From Thermoflexibacter sp. (GTDB lineage: Bacteria > Bacteroidota > Bacteroidia > Cytophagales > Thermoflexibacteraceae): a stretch of 7,183 nucleotides of DNA. This document shows positions 1 to 5,284 of this stretch, piece after piece. How positions within the stretch are numbered: position 1 is the stretch's first letter; every line of letters starts with the position of its first letter. The notes under the pieces are model-generated. The model was not told the DNA's origin. It made no database searches and worked only from the letters and a program-made list of their open reading frames with translations. The position numbers and the translations under genes are program-made. The DNA lies in contig JALOMS010000245.1 in assembly GCA_025455345.1 (NCBI GenBank), positions 1 through 7,183 of the forward strand, in the 5' to 3' direction.

Positions 1-635
1 TGCACATTTCTACGGAAGAGGAACTTGTGCTTTTTGATAATACCAAACCCTTAGCAGAAAAGCGCATTACTGCCGAAGCCTGTGTACATCACCTTTGGTT
101 TGACAAATCTGATTATGAAGCACTTGGAAGTCAAATCAAGTGTAATCCTGCCATCAAAGAAGCAAGACACAAAAAAGCAATCTTTGAAGCATTGTTAGCG
201 GACAAGATAGACGTAATTGCTACTGACCATGCGCCGCATACTTGGGAAGAAAAGCAAGGCAATTATTGGAAAGCTCCCTCGGGCTTGCCTTTGGTGCAGC
301 ACCCGCTTAACATCATGTTAGAGTTTTACAAGCAAGGGAAAATCAGCTTGGAAAAAATTGCAGAAAAAATGAGCCATGCGGTAGCTACTTGCTTTCAAAT
401 CAAGGAAAGAGGTTTCATCAAAGAAGGCTATTGGGCTGATTTGGTGCTGGTAGATTTGAACAAAACCACGACTGTGAGCAAGGAAAATATACTTTATAAG
501 TGTGGTTGGTCGCCATTTGAAGGGCAAACTTTTCATTCCAAAATAGAGAAAACCATTGTTTCAGGAAACCTAATTTACGACAACGGTGTTTTTAATGAAG
601 CAGAAAAAGGGAAGCGAATTTTGTTTGACAGATAG
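1..635 (+). CDS. pyrC: Dihydroorotase, C-terminal part (5' end outside window)
   Basis: Dihydroorotase cyclises carbamoyl-aspartate to dihydroorotate, the third step of pyrimidine synthesis, in the cytosol. The frame is open from the first base; the reading HISTEEELVLFD begins at base 3, so the GTG at 27 is an internal Val codon and not the start. Seen: HIST (3-14), whose His is a metal ligand in class I dihydroorotases by homology; ITAEACVHHLWF (66-101), a conserved strand with another metal-binding His; and IDVIATDHAPH (207-239), which holds the catalytic Asp. APSGLPLVQHPL and WADLVLVDL are the usual amidohydrolase C-terminal strand motifs. About 210 residues are present of a family that is usually around 420-450. 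The gene ends in TAG, 71 bases before the tRNA, and no convincing hairpin follows it, only a T8 run at 646-653. Family assignment is secure; the missing half cannot be judged. Confidence 0.95.
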   Translation, partial: HISTEEELVLFDNTKPLAEKRITAEACVHHLWFDKSDYEALGSQIKCNPAIKEARHKKAIFEALLADKIDVIATDHAPHTWEEKQGNYWKAPSGLPLVQHPLNIMLEFYKQGKISLEKIAEKMSHAVATCFQIKERGFIKEGYWADLVLVDLNKTTTVSKENILYKCGWSPFEGQTFHSKIEKTIVSGNLIYDNGVFNEAEKGKRILFDR

Positions 636-661
636 TTTTTACAGATTTTTTTTGCTTGCTG

Positions 662-693
662 TTGTAAAATTAAAAATGATTTTCGTACCTTTG
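662..693 (+). promoter_or_regulatory. Bacteroidota-type promoter of the tRNA-His gene
   Basis: TTG at 662-664 and a perfect -7 octamer TACCTTTG at 686-693 are separated by 21 bases, matching the housekeeping sigma consensus of Bacteroidota (TTTG, about 19-21 bases, TAnnTTTG). Transcription would start near 699-701, about 7 bases before the mature tRNA, which suits a short 5' leader. The -7 element is exact; the -33 element is partial. Confidence 0.75.
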
Positions 694-706
694 CACTTGC
701 AAATAC

Positions 707-781
707 GGAGGATGTAGCTCAGTTGGTTAGAGCGCCAGTTTGTGGCACTGGAGGTCGTGGGTTCGAGACCCATCTTTCTCC
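707..781 (+). tRNA. tRNA-His (anticodon GTG)
   Basis: All four arms fold by eye. The D stem GCTC/GAGC (717-720/730-733) encloses AGTTGGTTA. The anticodon stem CCAGT/ACTGG (735-739/747-751) encloses TTGTGGC with anticodon GTG at 742-744, which reads CAC and CAT. The T stem (757-761/769-773) encloses TTCGAGA and has one G-T wobble at its base. The His-specific extra pair is encoded: G-1 at 707 opposite C73 at 781, the main identity element for histidyl-tRNA synthetase. The 3' CCA is not encoded and must be added after transcription. The acceptor stem has a T-T mismatch at pair 6-67 (713 and 775) and a G-T at 4-69. Its own promoter lies upstream and a terminator directly downstream, so it is a single-gene unit. 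Confidence 0.96.
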
Positions 782-789
782 CTAAGTAC

Positions 790-826
790 AAAATAGTTAG
801 TTACAAAAGTAGCTAACTATTTTTTT
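790..826 (+). terminator. Intrinsic terminator after tRNA-His
   Basis: A near-perfect hairpin pairs 790-804 with 809-823 around an AAAA loop (805-808). All 15 pairs form, with one T-G wobble (801/812). A run of seven T follows at 820-826. The stem is A/T-rich but long. It begins 8 bases after the tRNA 3' end, so it should end the tRNA transcript and insulate the next operon. The A-run on the 5' side means it could also act on the opposite strand. Confidence 0.88.
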
Positions 827-832
827 ATGGAA

Positions 833-864
833 TTTTTAATAGATAATCATTTGTCGTATGTTTG
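833..864 (+). promoter_or_regulatory. Probable promoter of the SDR-hisA-glycosyltransferase operon
   Basis: A perfect -7 octamer TATGTTTG occupies 857-864. A TTTT at 833-836, one base off the -33 consensus TTTG, lies 20 bases upstream. The start of transcription would fall near 871, giving a leader of about 53 bases before the preferred ATG at 924. The octamer contains the more upstream in-frame ATG (858), which therefore should not be in the mRNA. The -7 match is exact, the -33 match is weak. Confidence 0.6.
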
Positions 865-923
865 TTAATAAGAAAAAAACAAATAATACTACATGCAATA
901 TTCAGGTTTATAACTATTTGAAA

Positions 924-1694
924 ATGAAAAATTTAAAAGAAAAATTTGATATAAAAGATAAAGTGGCTGTCATTACGGGAGCAAGCAAGGGCATAGGAGA
1001 GGCAATGGCAACTATCTTTGCAGAAGCAGGAGCAAAAGTCATTGTTAGCAGTCGCAAACAAGAAGCAGTAGATGAAGTTGCTAATGCTTTAAAAGAAAAA
1101 GGATTTGAAGCAACAGGGATTGCTTGTCATGTGGGGGAAATGTCCCAATTAAAAGTCTTGGTAGATAAAACCATAGAAATTTATGGGGGCATAGATATTT
1201 TGGTGAACAACGCCGCTACCAATCCTGTTTTTGGACCTGTTATTAATACAGATGAAGCCGCATTTGATAAAATCATGCAGGTAAATGTCAAAGCACCTTT
1301 TGAGTTAGCCAAACTATGTTATCCAAGCATGAAGGCGCGCGGTGGAGGTTCTGTGATTAACATTAGCAGTATTGGCGGGCTTTCTCCCGAACCATTTTTA
1401 GGAATTTACAGTGTAAGCAAATCTGCTGTTGTCATGCTTACCAAAGTATTGGCTAAGGAATGGGGTAGAGATAACATACGCGCAAATGTAATATGTCCGG
1501 GATTGATTCAAACAAAGTTTAGCGAAGCTCTGTGGAAGAACGAAGAAATGCTGAGTAAATCCATTAAGCATCAGCCGATTTCGCGCATAGGACAGCCCGA
1601 GGACTTAGCAGGAGTAGCCCTATTTTTGGCTTCAGAAGCAAGTGCGTATGTTACAGGTGCTGTTTACAATGTAGATGGTGGCTATACCGTATAA
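924..1694 (+). CDS. Short-chain dehydrogenase/reductase, DHRS4-like
   Basis: A cytosolic NAD(P)-dependent oxidoreductase with a Rossmann fold. Residues from the ATG at 924: the cofactor glycine motif TGASKGIG at 18-25; SSRK at 42-45, where the Arg after the second strand favours NADP(H); NNAA at 95-98; and the catalytic tetrad N121, S149, Y162, K166 (YSVSK). The stretch CHVG, GGIDILVNNAATNP and SVINISSI resembles the DHRS4-type carbonyl/retinal reductases rather than FabG, though the true substrate is unknown. The C-terminal NVDGGYTV is typical. The frame is open to an ATG at 858, but that would add 22 residues unlike the family and lies inside a -7 promoter element. The 924 start gives 256 residues, the normal length. 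No Shine-Dalgarno is seen. It is first in a probable operon, 31 bases before hisA. Confidence 0.9.
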   Translation: MKNLKEKFDIKDKVAVITGASKGIGEAMATIFAEAGAKVIVSSRKQEAVDEVANALKEKGFEATGIACHVGEMSQLKVLVDKTIEIYGGIDILVNNAATNPVFGPVINTDEAAFDKIMQVNVKAPFELAKLCYPSMKARGGGSVINISSIGGLSPEPFLGIYSVSKSAVVMLTKVLAKEWGRDNIRANVICPGLIQTKFSEALWKNEEMLSKSIKHQPISRIGQPEDLAGVALFLASEASAYVTGAVYNVDGGYTV

Positions 1695-1725
1695 GAACAT
1701 CATTAATCTAAAAAAATTATAAAAT

Positions 1726-2442
1726 ATGGACATTATTCCAGCCATAGATATTATAGATGGTAAGTGCGTAAGATTGACACAGGGAGATTTTAACCAACAA
1801 AAGCAATACAATGAAAATCCCCTCGAAGTAGCCCAACAATTTGAGAATGCGGGTATTAAAAAATTACATTTGGTGGATTTAGATGGTGCAAGACAGAAAA
1901 AAATCGTCAATCACAAAGTATTAGAAAATATTGCTAAAAATACAAAGCTTAAAATTGACTTTGGTGGAGGCGTACAATCAGAAGAAGACATCAAATTAGC
2001 CTTTGACAGTGGTGCGGCGCAGATTACAGGAGGAAGTGTAGCGATTCATAAGCCACTATTGTTTGAGAAGTGGTTACAAAGATATGGAGGAGAAAAGATA
2101 ATTTTAGGCGCAGATGTCAAAGAAGGCAAGATTGCGGTAAGCGGCTGGCAAGAAACTACTGATATTTCCATTACTTCCTTTATTCAGAGTTACTTACAAA
2201 GAGGAGTAAAGTACGTTATTTGTACAGACATTAGTAAAGATGGTATGTTGGCAGGCACGTCTATTGACCTTTACAAGCGATTACGCCATGCTTTGCCCCA
2301 TGCGCTTTTGATTGCAAGCGGCGGAGTAAGTTCCTTACAAGACCTTATTGACCTCAAAAATATAGGAATGAAAGGAGCGATTATTGGTAAAGCAATTTAT
2401 GAAGGGAAAATAAGTTTAGAAGAATTAAAGGATTTTATTTGA
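1726..2442 (+). CDS. hisA: Phosphoribosyl-formimino-AICAR ribotide isomerase HisA
   Basis: HisA is a TIM-barrel isomerase that opens the ProFAR aminoaldose to the aminoketose PRFAR, the step before the HisH-HisF synthase in histidine synthesis. The 238 residues match the full family length. The catalytic pair is visible: D8 in PAIDIIDGKCVRL and D130 in LGADVKEG. W141 in SGWQE, TDISKDGMLAG (167-177) and the phosphate-binding loops FGGGV (79-83) and ASGGVSS (197-203), with GAIIGKAIYEGK near the end, are the usual HisA signatures; KCVRL and SGWQ separate it from HisF. The A-rich stretch just before the ATG has no Shine-Dalgarno. It lies 31 bases after the SDR gene and 6 bases before the glycosyltransferase gene. 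No other his gene is in the window, although hisA commonly lies with hisH and hisF. Confidence 0.97.
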   Translation: MDIIPAIDIIDGKCVRLTQGDFNQQKQYNENPLEVAQQFENAGIKKLHLVDLDGARQKKIVNHKVLENIAKNTKLKIDFGGGVQSEEDIKLAFDSGAAQITGGSVAIHKPLLFEKWLQRYGGEKIILGADVKEGKIAVSGWQETTDISITSFIQSYLQRGVKYVICTDISKDGMLAGTSIDLYKRLRHALPHALLIASGGVSSLQDLIDLKNIGMKGAIIGKAIYEGKISLEELKDFI

Positions 2443-2448
2443 GAAGTA

Positions 2449-3600
2449 ATGAGTAATATTCTACTTATTGGTCCTGCACACCCACTTAGAGGTGGTATTG
2501 CTACCTTCAACGAGCAGTTAGCTCGAAGCCTACAAGACGTAGGGCATCGGGTAGAGATTTTAAGTTTTAGCTTGCAGTACCCTGACTTTATTTTTCCCGG
2601 AACTTCACAGTTTACAGACGAGCCTGCACCAGCGAATATCCAAATCAGCACTAAACTCAATGCCATCAACCCCTTGAATTGGTTATTAGTAGGGAATGAA
2701 TATAGAAAAAAACAATTTGATTTGGTCATATTTCGCTTCTGGTTGCCTCTTATGTCGCCTTGTTTGGGTACAATCAGTCGGGTAATTCGATGGGGACAAA
2801 AGAAAACGACCAAATTTTTGGCGATTACGGACAATGTCATTCCACATGAAAAAAGATTGGGGGACAGTTTACTTACCAAATATTTCTTCTCTTCATGTGA
2901 TGGTTTTGTAGCTATGGCACAGTCAGTATTAGATGATATTAATCTTTTTGAGCCTAAAAAGCCCAAAATATATACTCCACACCCTATTTATAACAATTAC
3001 GGGGAGAGAATAAGCAGGAAACAAGCTCTTAAGAACTTAGGTCTAAGTGCTGATTATCAGTATATTCTGTTTTTTGGTTTGATTCGTGCTTATAAGGGAC
3101 TTGACTTGCTCTTAGAGGCTTTGGGAGATGATAGACTAAAAAATAAACAAATAAAACTCCTCATAGCTGGAGAGCCTTATGAGGATATGAACAAATATGA
3201 AGAGATTATTAAAAATTATAATATTGATAATCAAATAATTAAACATACTTATTTTATTCCTACCGAACAAGTTGCTAACTATTTTTGTGCGGCGGATATA
3301 ATTACCCAACCTTATAAGACAGCGACCCAAAGTGGCGTTTCTCAAATTGCCTATCACTTTGAAAAACCTATGTTAGTAACTGATGTCGGAGGGTTGGCGG
3401 AAACAGTACCCAATGGAAAGGTGGGTTATGTTGTTAAGCCCAATGCAGAGGAAATTACTTTAGCCTTATTAGATTTCTTTGATAATCAGAGAGAACAATT
3501 ATTTGGTGAAAATATAAAAATAGAAAAGGAAAGATTTGGCTGGGAAATTTTTGTGAAGCATCTTTTGGAAATGGGGAAAATACAAAACATTGGCATTTAG
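2449..3600 (+). CDS. Glycosyltransferase, GT-B fold, family 4 type
   Basis: Probably transfers a sugar from a nucleotide-sugar to a surface glycan or lipid at the cytosolic membrane face; donor and acceptor are not deducible. It has 383 residues and two Rossmann-like domains. The N-terminal acceptor domain has GPAHPLRGGIATFNEQLARSL (8-28), the glycine-rich loop of GT-B enzymes. The C-terminal donor domain starts near YILFFGLIRAYKGLDLLLEAL (205-225), followed by LLIAGEPYED, the ADIITQPY strand (282-289) and LVTDVGGLAETV (309-320). The usual E-x7-E donor motif is replaced by TATQSGVSQIAYHFEKP (291-307), which has no Glu at the expected positions; I recall this QSG form as a recognised subgroup of GT4. 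No membrane segment or signal peptide is seen. The ATG follows the hisA stop by 6 bases, with GAGAAG just upstream, so translational coupling is likely. Confidence 0.85.
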   Translation: MSNILLIGPAHPLRGGIATFNEQLARSLQDVGHRVEILSFSLQYPDFIFPGTSQFTDEPAPANIQISTKLNAINPLNWLLVGNEYRKKQFDLVIFRFWLPLMSPCLGTISRVIRWGQKKTTKFLAITDNVIPHEKRLGDSLLTKYFFSSCDGFVAMAQSVLDDINLFEPKKPKIYTPHPIYNNYGERISRKQALKNLGLSADYQYILFFGLIRAYKGLDLLLEALGDDRLKNKQIKLLIAGEPYEDMNKYEEIIKNYNIDNQIIKHTYFIPTEQVANYFCAADIITQPYKTATQSGVSQIAYHFEKPMLVTDVGGLAETVPNGKVGYVVKPNAEEITLALLDFFDNQREQLFGENIKIEKERFGWEIFVKHLLEMGKIQNIGI

Positions 3601-3833
3601 ATTCATTGCATAGGTATATGAGGGGTAACTCATAAAAGTACAAAATAAATGAGTAGTTATATGTATTTTAGTGCTTTCATCTTTTTAATTTACTAAAATT
3701 TTTCCAACTTTAGAGCTTGATAATAGATACCCCCTTACATAAAAACTATTTTTAGAATAAAAAAACTTGTAAATCAAATAGTTATTTTAATATTTGTTTA
3801 TACTTAAGTTAGAACACGATTTTTGTAAAATAC
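3601..3833 (+). other. Intergenic spacer between the two operons
   Basis: This is 233 bases of A/T-rich sequence without a credible gene. A small perfect hairpin, TATGAG/CTCATA with a six-base loop (3617-3634), follows the glycosyltransferase stop, but no T-run comes after it, so it is not a clear terminator. CTCAT can pair instead with ATGAG at 3649-3653. The downstream half holds a candidate promoter for the membrane-protein gene (3767-3796). Nothing else is recognised. Confidence 0.6.
3767..3796 (+). promoter_or_regulatory. Candidate promoter of the membrane protein/kinase operon
   Basis: TTG at 3767-3769 and AATATTTG at 3789-3796 are 19 bases apart. The second element is one base off the Bacteroidota -7 consensus TAnnTTTG. 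Transcription from here would leave a leader of about 30 bases before the ATG at 3834. A competing reading uses TTTG at 3793-3796 as the -33 element and GATTTTTG at 3818-3825 as the -7 element, but that would make the message nearly leaderless. Neither is a perfect match. Confidence 0.4.
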
Positions 3834-5255
3834 ATGGCACAGAATAAGAAAAAACATGAAGTAATTCTGACAGAGTACTCCAATACAGTTATCATTACAG
3901 ATTACATTCTTCGCTGGCTTTCTCTGGGTTTGCACAGGATTATTAGTGGAAATGAAGGAACGCATTTAGGTTATTTTTTTACTTTTCAGATATTGATTAC
4001 TTTTTTTACCTTGGGGTATAGCTGGTATAGAGAATATAGATTTAGGAAAAGTATAGACCCTGAAGCCAAAGAAGACGAAAATTCAGATGATGTAATAAAT
4101 TATTGGATGAAAAGTTTTACAGACCCGCCCTTGTATGAAACTTTGGGCTCGTCTATGTCTGTGATTGTGCGTGTCTTTCTTTTGATTACTTTTTGTTTGA
4201 TGGTCGTTCAGGTTGTGTCTAATATTCAAAATTTTGACCTTAAAACTTTGATGAGTTATAGTGATAGACCTTCGGGTATTGGGGTAGCTTTCACGCTTAC
4301 TTTTTTCCTTTATGGAGCATTTTTATTATACATTTCTTCCAATAGTGTACCCTCAATCAGTAATGAGCGTATCAAGGCAAATCTCACCAAGAATATAAAG
4401 AAATCACCGCAGACCGTAGAGCAAATGCTTGATGACCAAGCACATGAGATAGATGCTGATAATATTTCTTCAGAAACCATAGTAGATGCGAATGATATTG
4501 CTATCGTAGAAATGGAGGGCGAAATCAGGAATTTGCAAAATAGAGTCGAAGCCTATATTTTAGAAAGTGTAATGTTCGGTGCTTTGACATTTTCAGGCTT
4601 TTTAACCTTGTTAGCTTCTGATAAGGATAGACTTGATTATGAACTGATGCTTATTTTTGGAGATAGCATTAAGCGTATTTTGATAGACATCCTCTTACTG
4701 AAATTTGATTTTTCCAATCCTGCCTATCAGATTTTTATGGATGCAAGTGATGACCGCCGCTTTTTAGTAGTATGGATAATGTTTGTTACTTTGCTAAGCT
4801 CTATGTTTTTCTTATTGGTCATTGCTTCAAGATTAAAATTTAGCCAAATCATTGAAAATGTCGATAATTCTATACGACTTGCACGCGCCTATAATGACAA
4901 GGAAGAAGAAGTATTCATGTTGCACTTAGAATTTGAAGACAAAGCCAGACTCAAAAACCGTTTAGAAGTTCTAAGCAAAAAAATAGCTTTACAAATTACT
5001 ATGGCAACAGACCTACTCAAAGAGGTGAAGCCAATTATTTATTATATGAGTATTTTCCGAAACTTAGGGGTTATCTTTTTCTTAGGCATCATCATCATAG
5101 GCTTATTGTTTTATAGCCAAGTATTGGCTTTGATGGTCGCTTGTTTATCATTTTTGGTATATGTGTATAAAAGAATAGACGATTGGTACAGGAGAAACAG
5201 ACTAAAACGCATCATACAGCAAAATCTCGATGTGCAATATTTAGAAGGAAGATGA
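3834..5255 (+). CDS. Polytopic membrane protein of unknown function
   Basis: I do not recognise this 473-residue protein. Hydrophobic segments lie near residues 45-64, 107-128, 148-168, 243-261, 311-332, 409-427 and 428-446, so about seven helices. Residues 15-37 form a further, more amphipathic stretch that may re-enter or touch the membrane. Positive flanks (YREYRFRK after the first helix, SRLK after the fifth, YKRIDDWYRRNRLKR at the end) place residues 65-106, 169-242, 333-408 and the C-terminus inside. The two cytosolic loops of about 75 residues are charged and helical, with coiled-coil character near 225-242 and 355-400. No catalytic or transporter motif is visible. No signal peptide cleavage site is evident. 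A sensor histidine kinase gene starts 21 bases later, which suggests co-transcription and perhaps a shared signalling role, but this is inference from position only. Confidence 0.85.
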   Translation: MAQNKKKHEVILTEYSNTVIITDYILRWLSLGLHRIISGNEGTHLGYFFTFQILITFFTLGYSWYREYRFRKSIDPEAKEDENSDDVINYWMKSFTDPPLYETLGSSMSVIVRVFLLITFCLMVVQVVSNIQNFDLKTLMSYSDRPSGIGVAFTLTFFLYGAFLLYISSNSVPSISNERIKANLTKNIKKSPQTVEQMLDDQAHEIDADNISSETIVDANDIAIVEMEGEIRNLQNRVEAYILESVMFGALTFSGFLTLLASDKDRLDYELMLIFGDSIKRILIDILLLKFDFSNPAYQIFMDASDDRRFLVVWIMFVTLLSSMFFLLVIASRLKFSQIIENVDNSIRLARAYNDKEEEVFMLHLEFEDKARLKNRLEVLSKKIALQITMATDLLKEVKPIIYYMSIFRNLGVIFFLGIIIIGLLFYSQVLALMVACLSFLVYVYKRIDDWYRRNRLKRIIQQNLDVQYLEGR

Positions 5256-5284
5256 AAGTGAAAATTAATAAAATGAATGGATAG
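5252..5284 (+). other. 11-codon mini-ORF bridging two genes
   Basis: An ATG at 5252 overlaps the TGA of the membrane-protein gene as ATGA. It opens a frame encoding MKVKINKMNG that ends with TAG at 5282-5284, eight bases past the kinase ATG at 5277. The arrangement could let terminating ribosomes restart and carry on to the kinase start, a termination-reinitiation relay. The peptide itself is too short to claim as a gene, and the pattern may be chance in A-rich DNA. Confidence 0.25.

Noticed and set aside
318..536. 72-residue open frame on the minus strand
   Set aside because: It is antisense to the conserved dihydroorotase C-terminus and has no features of its own.
636..664. Possible terminator of the dihydroorotase gene (ACAG/CTGT around a T8 run)
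   Set aside because: Only four contiguous pairs form and the T-run is in the loop rather than after the stem.
1632..1910. 92-residue open frame on the minus strand over the SDR/hisA junction
   Set aside because: It overlaps the conserved C-terminus of the SDR and N-terminus of HisA, has no promoter and a composition typical of antisense frames.
2397..2966. 189-residue open frame on the minus strand
   Set aside because: It lies opposite the end of hisA and the start of the glycosyltransferase, both with clear family motifs. Its product is Ser/Cys/Lys-rich with no recognisable domain, so it is an antisense shadow.
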